Source: Vibrio rhizosphaerae (lineage in GTDB: Bacteria > Pseudomonadota > Gammaproteobacteria > Enterobacterales > Vibrionaceae). Taken from it: a stretch of DNA of 64,000 bases. Both the position numbers and the translations under genes were made by a program. Under the pieces are notes generated by a model. The model saw nothing but the letters and a program-made list of their open reading frames with translations. It did not search any database and was not told the origin of the DNA. Positions 10,626-19,425 of this stretch are shown here, piece by piece (within the stretch, counting starts at the first letter, position 1; every line of letters starts with the position of its first letter). The stretch is from positions 310,001-374,000 of the forward strand of contig NZ_AP024903.1 in NCBI RefSeq assembly GCF_024347095.1, read 5' to 3'.

Positions 10626-11762
10626 TCAAAAACAATATTTGTAAATCGATTTGGTCAGTAGATCAATGGTTGGATCGATGTACTCGAAAGCCAGAAATTC
10701 ATCGGGCTGGTGGGCCTGATCAATGGACCCCGGTCCCATCACGAGTGTTGGACAAAGCTGTTGCAGATAAGGCGCTTCGGTACAGTAGTTGACGGTTTCG
10801 GCCTCTCGTCCGCTTAACTGATGAATTTGTTCGACGAACGGATGATCTTTCTGACACTCATACCCGGGAATTGAATCATGCAATGGTTTCATTTCGATGC
10901 GACCGGGCCATTTGGCTTCCAGTTCCTGAAGCGACTCTCGTAGCAGATGATCAAGCCCTTCAAGGCTCATTCCCGGCAGCGGTCTGACATCATAGTGTAG
11001 TTCACAGCAGCCACAAATCCGGTTAGCGCTGTCTCCACCGTGAATATGACCTAGATTGAGTGTCGGTGTCGGGACTTCAAAGCCCGGATGGTGATAGGTT
11101 TTAATGAGCCGCTCTCGTACCTGCATCAAGGTAAACAAGATCTCATGCATGATTTCTATCGCATTGACACCCAATGCCGGATTCGATGAATGCCCTGATT
11201 TACCGGTCACACGGATCGCATTGGCCACGTGGCCTTTATGCGCATAGACCGGCACAAGGCTGGTGGGTTCACCAATGATGCAGTAGTCCGGTTTAAATGG
11301 TGCGCTCTCGGTAAAATGACGCGCCCCCATCATCGTCGTCTCTTCATCACAGGTTGCCAATATATAAAGTGGCTTGGTCTGCTTCTGCCAGTCGATTTTT
11401 TGGACCGCTTCTATAATAAAGGCAAAGAAGCCTTTCATATCAGCGGTACCCAAACCGTAAAAACGTTGATTCGACTCAGTCAGGGTATGGGGATTGAAAT
11501 TCCACTGGCCTTCATCAAAGGGGACGGTATCGCTATGACCGGACAGCAACAATCCTCCTTCACCGGCCCCTTTTTTCGCAATGAGGTTATGTTTGTGGGG
11601 CGCAACGGTGTCGATCTGTACTGAGAAACCTAAAGTACTCAACCAGTCTGAAAGCTTCGCAATCACAGCTTCATTGCCTTCATCCCAGCTTGGATCTGTC
11701 GAGCTAATGGAAGAGGTAGAAATGAGGTCCTGATAAACCGCCTTGAATTTAGGGAATTGCAT
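10626..11762 (-). CDS. argE: Acetylornithine deacetylase
   Basis: ArgE hydrolyses N2-acetyl-L-ornithine to ornithine in arginine synthesis. The 378-residue M20-family metallopeptidase has the metal-binding motifs [12 protein letters not shown] (His, then Asp), the catalytic DEETTMMGA Glu-Glu pair, and a dimerisation domain insert ([20 protein letters not shown]). It is divergent from argCBGH, the classical bipolar arginine cluster, so the 250-bp gap should hold shared ArgR sites. A 77-codon frame downstream, between argE and ppc, has no supporting signal. Confidence 0.96.
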   Translation of the reverse strand: MQFPKFKAVYQDLISTSSISSTDPSWDEGNEAVIAKLSDWLSTLGFSVQIDTVAPHKHNLIAKKGAGEGGLLLSGHSDTVPFDEGQWNFNPHTLTESNQRFYGLGTADMKGFFAFIIEAVQKIDWQKQTKPLYILATCDEETTMMGARHFTESAPFKPDYCIIGEPTSLVPVYAHKGHVANAIRVTGKSGHSSNPALGVNAIEIMHEILFTLMQVRERLIKTYHHPGFEVPTPTLNLGHIHGGDSANRICGCCELHYDVRPLPGMSLEGLDHLLRESLQELEAKWPGRIEMKPLHDSIPGYECQKDHPFVEQIHQLSGREAETVNYCTEAPYLQQLCPTLVMGPGSIDQAHQPDEFLAFEYIDPTIDLLTKSIYKYCF

Positions 11763-11810
11763 AGAATCTTTGCTCCTGCTATTGACAGAGTTAGGCTGAG
11801 AGGGTAAAAA

Positions 11811-11877
11811 GCATATTAAATCATTTTTTTTGAATAAAAAACCATAAATAAGCGAAAAACAGCATATTAATAATCAT
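11811..11877. promoter_or_regulatory. Candidate paired ArgR boxes in the argE/argC divergent region
   Basis: Two similar AT-rich sequences, GCATATTAAATCAT from 11811 and GCATATTAATAATCAT from 11862, lie between argE and argC. They resemble half-matched ARG boxes (consensus roughly AATGAATAATTATTCAT), which normally occur in pairs and repress arginine genes when ArgR binds arginine. The spacing is larger than the usual 2-3 bp between adjacent boxes, so the assignment is tentative. Confidence 0.35.
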
Positions 11878-12010
11878 TTTTCGTTTAGTATTTAATCAGA
11901 ATGTACGTGTTTGAACTGAGGTTCAAGTGTTGAATTAAACATCTAACCGTTTCATTAAAAGATAACGCGTTTCACTCAAAGATACAGTCAAAAAAATCGG
12001 ATGCAGGGAT

Positions 12011-13015
12011 ATGTTAAAAACAACCATTATCGGAGCCAGTGGATACACAGGTGCAGAGCTTGCCCTGATGGTCCAGCAACATCCTGAGCTAACGCTATCA
12101 GGTTTGTATGTTTCCGCCAACAGTGTGGATGCCGGAAAACCCATCGCCCAATTACATGGCCAGTTGGCCGGACGTATTGATATGTCCGTTCAGGCCCTGG
12201 TCGACCCGGAACAAGTTGCTCAGGAATCTGATGTGGTTTTTTTAGCAACCGCCCATGAAGTGAGTCACGATCTCGCCCCTATCTTTCTCGCCCATCAGTG
12301 TCAGGTTTTTGATCTGTCGGGGGCATACCGTGTCAATCATCCGGATTTTTATACTAATTTTTATGGATTTGAGCATCAGCATCAGACGCATCTGGATCAA
12401 GCTGCCTATGGTCTGGCGGAATGGAATCAGGCTGCGATTCAGTCCAGCCAACTTGTCGCTGTTGCCGGGTGTTATACCACCGCCGCACAATTGGGGATCA
12501 AGCCTTTACTGATCTCCGAGCTGATTGATACGCAGCAGTGGCCGGTGATTAATGCCACCAGTGGTGTCTCTGGTGCGGGTCGCAAAGCGACCATGACCAA
12601 TAGTTTTTGTGAAGTGAGTTTACAGGCTTACGGCGTATTTACGCATCGTCATCAGCCTGAAATTGTTGCTCATTTAGGATGTGATGTGATTTTTACACCG
12701 CATCTGGGTAATTTTAAACGGGGAATTCTGGCGACGATCACCATGAAATTGAAGCCGGGTGTGACGACAGCCGATGTGACCGCAGCATTCACGCAAGCCT
12801 ATGCAGATAAACCAGCGGTCCGTTTATGTGGCGAAACGCTGCCTCGGTTGCAACATGTGGTCAACTCGCCATTTTGCGATATCGGCTGGAAAGTTCAGGG
12901 AGAACATGTGATTGTCATTTCAGCAATTGATAATTTGCTGAAAGGTGCTTCCAGTCAGGCGATGCAGTGTCTGAATATTCACTATGGTTATCCGGAAATG
13001 ACCGCGTTAATTTGA
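12011..13015 (+). CDS. argC: N-acetyl-gamma-glutamyl-phosphate reductase
   Basis: ArgC reduces N-acetylglutamyl phosphate to the semialdehyde with NADPH, the third step of arginine synthesis. The 334-residue protein has the Rossmann motif [16 protein letters not shown], the catalytic cysteine segment [17 protein letters not shown], and the conserved [11 protein letters not shown] loop. It is the first gene of argCBGH, with 7 bp to argB. The length matches the family. Confidence 0.97.
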   Translation: MLKTTIIGASGYTGAELALMVQQHPELTLSGLYVSANSVDAGKPIAQLHGQLAGRIDMSVQALVDPEQVAQESDVVFLATAHEVSHDLAPIFLAHQCQVFDLSGAYRVNHPDFYTNFYGFEHQHQTHLDQAAYGLAEWNQAAIQSSQLVAVAGCYTTAAQLGIKPLLISELIDTQQWPVINATSGVSGAGRKATMTNSFCEVSLQAYGVFTHRHQPEIVAHLGCDVIFTPHLGNFKRGILATITMKLKPGVTTADVTAAFTQAYADKPAVRLCGETLPRLQHVVNSPFCDIGWKVQGEHVIVISAIDNLLKGASSQAMQCLNIHYGYPEMTALI

Positions 13016-13022
13016 GGCACGT

Positions 13023-13817
13023 ATGGAACAATTATCTCATCCGGTGGTAATTAAGCTTGGGGGCGCGGTACTCGCAAGTCGCGACACACTGGCAAAACTT
13101 TTTGAGACGGTGGCACAGTACCAACAACATCGTCCGATCGTGATTGTTCATGGCGGGGGATATCTCGTGGATGAACTGATGACGAAACTTCAGTTTACTA
13201 CCGTTAAGAAGCATGGCCTTCGGGTTACACCTTATGATCAGATCCCATTTATCACGGGGGCTTTAGCCGGTACCGCGAATAAGATGTTACAAGGGGAAGC
13301 GATCAAAAGTGGCTTGAAAGCGGTTGGTTTATGTTTGGGTGATGCCGGTCTGTGTCAGGTCGAAGAACTTGATCCTGAACTGGGCGCTGTGGGGCGGCCA
13401 TCTGCCGGTGACCCGACGATTGTGAATGCGATCATGCAAGCGGGCGGGGTGCCGGTTATCAGTTCGATCGGACTGACTGCCAACGGACAAATGATGAATG
13501 TGAACGCCGATGATGCCGCTGTTGCCGTGGCTAAAACCCTCGATGCCGAATTGGTGCTGCTTTCGGATGTCAGCGGCGTTCTGGATGGGGAAAAGCAGTT
13601 GATTCCACAGCTCGATGCCTGTCAGGCCAATCAACTGATTGACGACGGTGTGATCACCGATGGCATGATTGTCAAAGTGAAAGCCGCCCTTGAAGCCGCG
13701 GATGACTTAGGGCGTGCGATTACCGTTTCAGGCTGGCGGTCGCCAGAATTGCTGGCCCATGTATTTTCCGGTGATCAGCATCGCGTCGGAACCCGTTTTT
13801 ATCCCACAACAAAATAG
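13023..13817 (+). CDS. argB: Acetylglutamate kinase
   Basis: ArgB phosphorylates N-acetyl-L-glutamate, the second step of arginine synthesis. The 264-residue amino-acid kinase fold starts with [12 protein letters not shown] (phosphate-binding Lys and Gly-Gly), then [13 protein letters not shown], and has [12 protein letters not shown] and [11 protein letters not shown] near the nucleotide site. Its length suits the short, arginine-insensitive enterobacterial type rather than the hexameric regulated type. It follows argC after 7 bp. Confidence 0.96.
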   Translation: MEQLSHPVVIKLGGAVLASRDTLAKLFETVAQYQQHRPIVIVHGGGYLVDELMTKLQFTTVKKHGLRVTPYDQIPFITGALAGTANKMLQGEAIKSGLKAVGLCLGDAGLCQVEELDPELGAVGRPSAGDPTIVNAIMQAGGVPVISSIGLTANGQMMNVNADDAAVAVAKTLDAELVLLSDVSGVLDGEKQLIPQLDACQANQLIDDGVITDGMIVKVKAALEAADDLGRAITVSGWRSPELLAHVFSGDQHRVGTRFYPTTK

Positions 13818-13918
13818 TTTCATTCATTAGACTGTTTTGTTTCAATAGATTTTTACAGAGTAGAGAAACGCTTGGCGCTGACCGCCATGTGCAGAGCCGA
13901 GATATTGGAGAAGAGATT

Positions 13919-15136
13919 ATGAGTAAGGTTCAAGTAAACAAAGTTGTTGTTGCATACTCTGGCGGTCTGGACACGTCAGTCATTATCCCATGGTTAAAAG
14001 AAAACTATGGTTGTGAAGTGGTCGCATTCGTTGCCGATGTCGGTCAGGGTGCAGATGAGTTGGTCGGTATCGAAGAGAAAGCCATTGCCTCCGGTGCGTC
14101 TGAATGTCATGTGGTTGATCTGAAAGATGAGTTTGTTGCCGAATATATTTATCCAAGCCTGAAAACCGGTGCGTACTACGAAGGGAAGTATTTACTCGGT
14201 ACCTCAATGGCGCGTCCGGTCATTGCGAAAGCACAGGTTGAAGTGGCGCGTAAAGTCGGCGCGGATGCTCTGGCTCACGGCTGTACCGGGAAAGGGAATG
14301 ATCAGGTGCGTTTCGAAGGGGCATTCTCTGCATTGGCACCGGACCTTCATGTGATTGCGCCATGGCGTGAATGGGATCTGGAAAGCCGTGAAGAGTGTCT
14401 GGATTATCTGGCTGAGCGGAATATTCCTTGTGCAGCGTCACTGACGAAAATCTATTCGCGTGATGCCAATGCATGGCACATCTCGACCGAAGGCGGTGTA
14501 CTGGAAAGCACTTGGAATGCACCGAATGATGATTGTTGGGCGTGGACCGTTGATCCGAAGAAAGCACCGGATGCTGCTGAAACCGTGACACTGAAAATTG
14601 AAAATGGTGAAGTGGTTGCTGTTGATGGCCAGGCGATGTCTCCTTATGAAGTGCTGGTTTGCCTGAATGAGAAAGGTGCAAAACATGGTGTCGGTCGGAT
14701 CGATATCGTTGAAAACCGTCTGGTCGGCATGAAATCTCGTGGTTGTTATGAAACTCCGGGAGGCACGATTATGATGGAAGCGCTGCGTGCCGTTGAGCAG
14801 CTGGTTCTGGATAAAACCGCATTTGAATTCCGTGAAGAGATCGGGATTAAAGCATCGCATCTGATTTATGATGGTCGTTGGTTTACCCCATTACGTGAAT
14901 CAGTTTTTGCCGCAGCCGAGTCACTGGCAAAAGATGTCAACGGTGAAGTCGTGATCGAACTGTATAAAGGTCATGCCACTGCGATTCAAAAACGTTCTCC
15001 AAATAGCCTTTACTCAGAAGAGTTTGCGACATTTGGTGCCGATGATGTGTATGACCAGAGTCACGCAGGTGGATTTATCCGTCTATACTCTCTTTCAAGT
15101 CGTATCCGATCGCTGAATGCAGCAAAACAAAAATAA
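13919..15136 (+). CDS. argG: Argininosuccinate synthase
   Basis: ArgG joins citrulline and aspartate using ATP to form argininosuccinate. The 405-residue protein shows the PP-loop [18 protein letters not shown], the citrulline/aspartate binding segment [16 protein letters not shown], and [15 protein letters not shown]. The frame opens ten codons earlier, but the ATG here follows GGAGAAGAG at good spacing and matches the family start [14 protein letters not shown] strong hairpin at 15166-15189 separates it from argH. Confidence 0.96.
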   Translation: MSKVQVNKVVVAYSGGLDTSVIIPWLKENYGCEVVAFVADVGQGADELVGIEEKAIASGASECHVVDLKDEFVAEYIYPSLKTGAYYEGKYLLGTSMARPVIAKAQVEVARKVGADALAHGCTGKGNDQVRFEGAFSALAPDLHVIAPWREWDLESREECLDYLAERNIPCAASLTKIYSRDANAWHISTEGGVLESTWNAPNDDCWAWTVDPKKAPDAAETVTLKIENGEVVAVDGQAMSPYEVLVCLNEKGAKHGVGRIDIVENRLVGMKSRGCYETPGGTIMMEALRAVEQLVLDKTAFEFREEIGIKASHLIYDGRWFTPLRESVFAAAESLAKDVNGEVVIELYKGHATAIQKRSPNSLYSEEFATFGADDVYDQSHAGGFIRLYSLSSRIRSLNAAKQK

Positions 15137-15165
15137 CTAGCAACGTTGGTGTGTAATAAAAAGGC

Positions 15166-15197
15166 GGATCCGGACTTTGGTCCGGATCCCTTTTCTC
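15166..15197 (+). terminator. Strong hairpin with T-run between argG and argH
   Basis: GGATCCGGAC (15166-15175), loop TTTG, GTCCGGATCC (15180-15189), then CTTTTCTC. The perfect 10-bp GC-rich stem plus pyrimidine/T-run is a good intrinsic terminator, and it lies 41 bp before argH inside what is usually one operon. It may reduce argH expression or mark an internal promoter. Confidence 0.7.
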
Positions 15198-15230
15198 TTT
15201 AATAAAGATGTAAATGGCAGGAGAGATATA

Positions 15231-16613
15231 ATGGCATTATGGGGTGGTCGGTTTACTCAGGCAGCAGATACAAGATTTAAAGACTTCAATGATTCTCTTC
15301 GTTTTGACTACCGTCTGGCTGAACAGGATATTGTCGGCTCAGTGGCTTGGTCGAAAGCATTACTATCCGTCAATGTGCTGACTCAGGATGAACAGCAGCA
15401 GTTAGAAGCAGCCCTCAATGAGTTAAAAGCCTCGGTGGTTGCTGCTCCAGAACAGATTTTGCAGTCAGATGCTGAAGATATTCATTCATGGGTTGAACAG
15501 CAGTTGATTGATCGGGTCGGCGATCTGGGCAAAAAACTCCATACCGGCCGTTCACGTAACGATCAGGTCGCAACCGATTTGAAATTGTGGTGCCGAGCTC
15601 AGGGCGAAGTATTGCTGGATGCGTTACAGCGCTTACAAACGAAGATGGTTGAGGTGGCCCAAGCCAATCAAACAACCGTACTCCCGGGCTATACCCACTT
15701 ACAACGTGCTCAGCCCGTCACCTTTGCACATTGGTGTCTGGCCTATCTGGAAATGTTCGAGCGGGACAGTTCGCGTTTGCAAGACGCGCTGCAACGTCTG
15801 AATACTTGTCCGCTGGGCTCCGGTGCTTTAGCGGGGACCGCTTATGCGATTGATCGTGAGCGGTTGGCTCAGTCACTAGATTTTCAACGTGCAACCCGTA
15901 ATTCTTTAGATGCCGTGTCCGATCGGGATCATGTCATGGAACTGATGTCAGTTGCATCGATTTCGATGTTGCATCTGTCTCGTCTGGCAGAAGATCTGAT
16001 TTTCTATAACTCGGGTGAAGCCGGATTTATTGAACTTGCTGATACCGTTACCTCTGGCTCTTCGCTGATGCCACAGAAGAAAAATCCGGATGCACTGGAA
16101 TTGATTCGTGGTAAAACGGGGCGTGTCTATGGGGCACTGGCTGGCATGATGATGACAGTCAAAGCGTTGCCACTGGCGTACAACAAAGACATGCAGGAAG
16201 ACAAAGAAGGCCTGTTTGATGCCTTGGATACATGGTATGACTGTCTCGAGATGACAGCCCTTTGTTTTGAAGGCATTCAAATCAATGGTGAACGGACGCT
16301 GGAAGCTGCCAAACAAGGGTATGCTAATGCAACCGAACTCGCGGATTACCTGGTTGCGAAAGGGATTCCATTCCGTGAAGCACACCATATTGTCGGTGTT
16401 GCGGTTGTCGGTGCGATTGCGAAAGGCTGTGCACTTGAAGAACTGTCTCTGGCTGAACTCCGTGAATTCTCCGCAGTGATTGACGAGGATGTCTACGGAA
16501 CGTTGACGATTGATTCTTGCCTCAAACAGCGGTGTGCTTTAGGCGGTGTCTCGCCAGAACAAGTGGCTTATGCCGTTGAACAGGCACAGCAACGGCTGAG
16601 TGATAAGGATTGA
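15231..16613 (+). CDS. argH: Argininosuccinate lyase
   Basis: ArgH cleaves argininosuccinate to arginine and fumarate. The 460-residue protein starts [10 protein letters not shown] and contains [13 protein letters not shown], the signature loop [19 protein letters not shown] with the catalytic serine, and [13 protein letters not shown]. Its length is that of a single lyase domain, so there is no fused N-acetylglutamate synthase domain as in the ArgHA proteins of some marine gammaproteobacteria. The ATG here has GGAGAGATATA before it. The 3' flank carries a terminator and a candidate small RNA. Confidence 0.96.
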   Translation: MALWGGRFTQAADTRFKDFNDSLRFDYRLAEQDIVGSVAWSKALLSVNVLTQDEQQQLEAALNELKASVVAAPEQILQSDAEDIHSWVEQQLIDRVGDLGKKLHTGRSRNDQVATDLKLWCRAQGEVLLDALQRLQTKMVEVAQANQTTVLPGYTHLQRAQPVTFAHWCLAYLEMFERDSSRLQDALQRLNTCPLGSGALAGTAYAIDRERLAQSLDFQRATRNSLDAVSDRDHVMELMSVASISMLHLSRLAEDLIFYNSGEAGFIELADTVTSGSSLMPQKKNPDALELIRGKTGRVYGALAGMMMTVKALPLAYNKDMQEDKEGLFDALDTWYDCLEMTALCFEGIQINGERTLEAAKQGYANATELADYLVAKGIPFREAHHIVGVAVVGAIAKGCALEELSLAELREFSAVIDEDVYGTLTIDSCLKQRCALGGVSPEQVAYAVEQAQQRLSDKD

Positions 16614-16739
16614 AATATCGATGATTGTGGTCGGTGATTTGCGCTGCGAACGGATGCGCGACAGGCTCACTGAATCATCTGACTGAGTCATCGTGAACGA
16701 CTGATCAAAAAAGATCGATTTTTTTTGGAACCAATTCAG

Positions 16740-16828
16740 AAAGGCAGGGTCTACCTTTATACCACTGCTTTTTCTTAGATGAATCTAAGAGGCCCCGAGA
16801 CTAAATTTGGTCTTGGGGCTTTTTCTTT
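16740..16828 (+). ncRNA. Candidate small RNA downstream of argH
   Basis: The 319-bp gap after argH ends in a structured block. A small hairpin, CTTAGAT (16774-16780) with ATCTAAG (16783-16789), is followed at once by GCCCCGAGAC (16792-16801) with GTCTTGGGGC (16810-16819) and TTTTTCTTT. Two tandem hairpins ending in a U-tail is the usual 3' architecture of Hfq-dependent small RNAs or 3'-UTR-derived RNAs. In E. coli the same argH-oxyR neighbourhood encodes OxyS, but I see no OxyS sequence match. The 5' end is unknown and the start given is a guess; at minimum this is the argH terminator. Confidence 0.35.
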
Positions 16829-16932
16829 CCGGCGGTTTTTTCGGTCGTTGCTGTGAGAGAGCTCATCCGAATATGGCAGCCTGCGATAAGCCGCCTGAGT
16901 CTGTCTGTGCATACATGATCCATATGAACGAC

Positions 16933-17181
16933 CTAGTGCGGTTTTCTGTTCCGTAATGGCAGAACAATAAATTTCATCCAGAGGTGAAGACTGAGCAGCA
17001 GATGAACCGCAAGCCCAAAACCGATGAGTGCAATCCCTTCAACCGATTTTGTATGCTGTATTCCCCACAGCAGCCAGCTGACCCAGAATAAGACACAAAG
17101 GACACTTAACTGGTTCATACAGCGCTGACAGCGACCTATTTTTTTCCAAAACCAGCCAGATTCACAGTTGTTACAAGTCAT
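16933..17181 (-). CDS. Small zinc-ribbon membrane protein, DUF3624-like
   Basis: The 82-residue protein starts with a cysteine pair (MTCNNCESGWFWKKIGRCQRC), giving a Cys-X2-Cys...Cys-X2-Cys zinc-ribbon pattern, followed by two hydrophobic membrane segments (about residues 25-42 and 50-67) and a basic tail. The pattern resembles the DUF3624 family found in vibrios; no function is known. It stands alone, flanked by the argH terminator region and a structured intergenic region. The family name is from memory and not certain. Confidence 0.7.
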   Translation of the reverse strand: MTCNNCESGWFWKKIGRCQRCMNQLSVLCVLFWVSWLLWGIQHTKSVEGIALIGFGLAVHLLLSLHLWMKFIVLPLRNRKPH

Positions 17182-17240
17182 TTGAAGTGTTTATTGAACC
17201 AATAAAAGGCAAGCGTAGGTGAGGAGATGTAGGGAATCAA

Positions 17241-17486
17241 GCAAAAAAATTACTCTGGTTCTCTCACTTGGGGGAAAGAAGAGAACCAGAGTCGAAATGA
17301 ATTACTGTCAATTCAAAGACAGTAACACACCGCAACAGAGTCAGCATTATGGACATTAACACTGACTCAACTCCCGAGATTCAATCGAGCTAATGCAGGC
17401 AGTTGGAATTCTAAATAAGTGGTAGAGCACATCGTTATTATTGGCTTTGAGTCAGACCTCCGGCTCACCCGGAGGTCTGCATTTTT
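17241..17486. other. Intergenic region with four consecutive perfect hairpins
   Basis: The 303-bp gap between the DUF3624 gene and the peroxiredoxin gene contains four stems: CTCTGGTTCTCT (17253-17264) with its complement at 17280-17291; TTACTGTC (17302-17309) with 17318-17325; GAGTCAG (17338-17344) with 17362-17368; and AGACCTCCGG (17454-17463) with 17469-17478. On the minus strand the first stem is followed by TAATTTTTTT, a proper terminator for the peroxiredoxin gene. On the plus strand the last stem is followed by GCATTTTTA. It could be a long structured 3' UTR or a separate non-coding RNA on either strand. Confidence 0.5.
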
Positions 17487-18228
17487 AGTTGGTGGTGGAT
17501 TCGCGCAAGTAGATGTCCAGTTCTTCGCTGCCGCCAATATGTTTGCCACCAATGTAAACTTGAGGGACCGTGGAACGGCCGGTAATCGCACGCAGGCTGA
17601 CGGTTGTCGCATCTTTGCCTAAGACGACTTCTTCATATTGCATACCATGGTCGATCAGGGCCTGTTTGGCTTTGGCACAGAATGGGCAACCCGGTTTGGT
17701 AAAAATGGTGACTGATTCCTGAAGCTGATATCCCGGAGAAATATGTTTCAGCATTGTATCGGCATCTGAAACCTTGAATGGGTCACCCGGTTCATTGGGT
17801 TCAATAAACATTTCTTCAACGATGCCATCTTTGACCAGCATGCTGTAACGCCATGAACGTTGACCGAATCCTAAATCGTGTTTATTGACTAACATCCCCA
17901 TACCGGCAGTGAATTCGCCATTGCCATCCGGAATAAAAGTAATGTTGTCGGCTTCCTGATCGTTTTTCCAGGCATTCATCACGAATGTATCGTTTACCGA
18001 CACACACAAGATGTCATCGACACCATGCTCTTGAAAGACAGGGAATAACTCATTGTAGCGTGGTAGATGGCTTGAAGAGCATGTCGGGGTAAATGCGCCG
18101 GGAAGACTAAAAACAATGACGGTTTTCCCTTTGAATAATTCATCGGTGGTTACATTGACCCACTGATCCCCCTGACGTGTCGGAAAGGTGACTTGTGGAA
18201 CGGGCTGGCCTTTTTTAGATGTCAACAT
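17485..18228 (-). CDS. Peroxiredoxin-glutaredoxin fusion (hybrid Prx5)
   Basis: This 247-residue enzyme reduces hydrogen peroxide and alkyl hydroperoxides using glutathione. Residues 1-165 form a Prx5-type peroxiredoxin with the peroxidatic cysteine Cys50 in [14 protein letters not shown]; residues 172-245 form a glutaredoxin with the CPFC motif (Cys181, Cys184), TVPQVYIGG and a GG-containing helix. The one-chain arrangement is the hybrid Prx5 known from Haemophilus and vibrios. It is divergent from oxyR, and an OxyR-type operator lies in the 160-bp gap, so peroxide induction is likely. Its terminator is the first hairpin of the structured region downstream. Confidence 0.95.
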   Translation of the reverse strand: MLTSKKGQPVPQVTFPTRQGDQWVNVTTDELFKGKTVIVFSLPGAFTPTCSSSHLPRYNELFPVFQEHGVDDILCVSVNDTFVMNAWKNDQEADNITFIPDGNGEFTAGMGMLVNKHDLGFGQRSWRYSMLVKDGIVEEMFIEPNEPGDPFKVSDADTMLKHISPGYQLQESVTIFTKPGCPFCAKAKQALIDHGMQYEEVVLGKDATTVSLRAITGRSTVPQVYIGGKHIGGSEELDIYLRESTTN

Positions 18229-18341
18229 ATTGAGTGTCCTTTTTTAAATTCAAATCTATTTTTCGAAAGTGATATCAAGTGTCGGGCACTTGTTTTTTGT
18301 TTTGATAGGTTCATTATTCAAAAAAAGCTTTGATAGCTCTA

Positions 18342-18378
18342 ATCGTTTGATGCTATGGTTTTGATAGATGTAATCTAT
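18342..18378. promoter_or_regulatory. OxyR operator between prx-grx and oxyR
   Basis: Four tetranucleotides are spaced by exactly seven bases each: ATCG (18342), CTAT (18353), ATAG (18364), CTAT (18375). The OxyR consensus is ATAG-N7-CTAT-N7-ATAG-N7-CTAT, so 15 of 16 bases agree, and the downstream half also fits the inner T and A positions. It ends 11 bp before the oxyR start codon, which would suit autorepression as well as activation of the divergent peroxidase gene. Confidence 0.8.
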
Positions 18379-18389
18379 TGGGGGATGAA

Positions 18390-19283
18390 ATGAATATCCG
18401 CGATTTTGAATACTTGGTCTCTTTAGCCGAACACCGTCATTTTCGTAAAGCGGCTGAAGCCTGTTTTGTCAGCCAACCCACGCTTAGTGGGCAGATCCGT
18501 AAGCTGGAAGACGAGCTGGGAACGGTGTTATTAGAACGGAGCAGCCGTCGGGTACTCTTTACTGACGCTGGACTACAACTCGTCGAACAGGCAAAAAACA
18601 TCCTGAAAGAGATTAAAACATTCAAAGATATGGCGAGCGGACAGGGCGATGAAATGAGTGGTCCGATGCATATTGGTTTTATCCCGACCGTTGGTCCTTA
18701 CTTGTTGCCCCGCATTGTCCCGTCACTGAAAACGAACTTTCCGGATTTAGAACTGTATTTGCATGAAGCGCAAACGAATCAGCTGGTGCGCCAATTAGAA
18801 GACGGCAAGTTAGACTGCCTTGTGCTTGCGTCGGTGGAAGAGACGAAGCCATTTAAAGAAATCGAACTCTACAATGAGCCGATGAGTCTTGCCGTGCCAT
18901 CTGAACACCCGTGGGCGAAGTGTGAGCAACTGGATATGTCTCAACTGAAAGGACAAACCGTGCTGATGTTGGGTGACGGACACTGCTTGCGTGATCAGGC
19001 GCTGGGATTCTGTTTTGCCGCAGGTGCGAAAGACGATGAACGTTTTAAGGCAACCAGCTTAGAAACATTACGCAATATGGTGGCTGCCGGTGCCGGAATG
19101 ACATTGCTGCCGGAGCTCTCTTTGCCGGATTGCCGGGAAAAAGACGGTGTGTGCTATCTGAAAGCTTTTAACCCCGTTCCCAGCCGGACATTAGCACTGG
19201 TTTATCGACCCGGTTCACCACTCAGACAGCGGTTTGAAACATTGGCGGCTTTAATTCGTCAGCGGCTCAATGAACTGACTTAA
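18390..19283 (+). CDS. oxyR: Hydrogen-peroxide-inducible LysR-type activator
   Basis: OxyR senses hydrogen peroxide by forming a disulfide and activates antioxidant genes. The 297-residue protein has the N-terminal LysR helix-turn-helix (MNIRDFEYLVSLAEHRHFRK, then VSQPTLSGQIRKLE) and the effector domain with the redox cysteines Cys199 and Cys208 in GDGHCLRDQALGFCF, at exactly the E. coli positions. The ATG here follows GGGGGATGAA and matches the E. coli start. It is divergent from the peroxiredoxin fusion and preceded by an OxyR-type operator. Confidence 0.97.
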   Translation: MNIRDFEYLVSLAEHRHFRKAAEACFVSQPTLSGQIRKLEDELGTVLLERSSRRVLFTDAGLQLVEQAKNILKEIKTFKDMASGQGDEMSGPMHIGFIPTVGPYLLPRIVPSLKTNFPDLELYLHEAQTNQLVRQLEDGKLDCLVLASVEETKPFKEIELYNEPMSLAVPSEHPWAKCEQLDMSQLKGQTVLMLGDGHCLRDQALGFCFAAGAKDDERFKATSLETLRNMVAAGAGMTLLPELSLPDCREKDGVCYLKAFNPVPSRTLALVYRPGSPLRQRFETLAALIRQRLNELT

Positions 19284-19320
19284 AAGCGAAGTTTCCACTC
19301 AACATGAAACAGCAAAAAGA

Positions 19321-19346
19321 AAAAGCGGAGTGAACTCCGCTTTTTT
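19321..19346. terminator. Intrinsic terminator after oxyR
   Basis: AAAAGCGGAGT (19321-19331), loop GA, ACTCCGCTTTT (19334-19344), then TT. The A and T flanks make it usable from both directions, between convergent oxyR and mrcA. Confidence 0.85.
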
Positions 19347-19425
19347 AGGTTGATTTTCTGGAGAAGGCCACTGAGTCATTGAAACAAAAGTGTCATTGAA
19401 ACAAAAGTGGCACTCTCGCACATGA

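Noticed and set aside
16686..16730. A-run/T-run pair around GATCGA before the small-RNA candidate
   Set aside because: Simple AT-rich symmetry with no stable GC stem, so not called as a terminator.
17399..17460. tRNA-like GTGGTAGAGCAC segment in the structured intergenic region
   Set aside because: Only a D-arm-like motif is present; there is no GTTCGA T-loop, no acceptor stem pairing and no anticodon stem.
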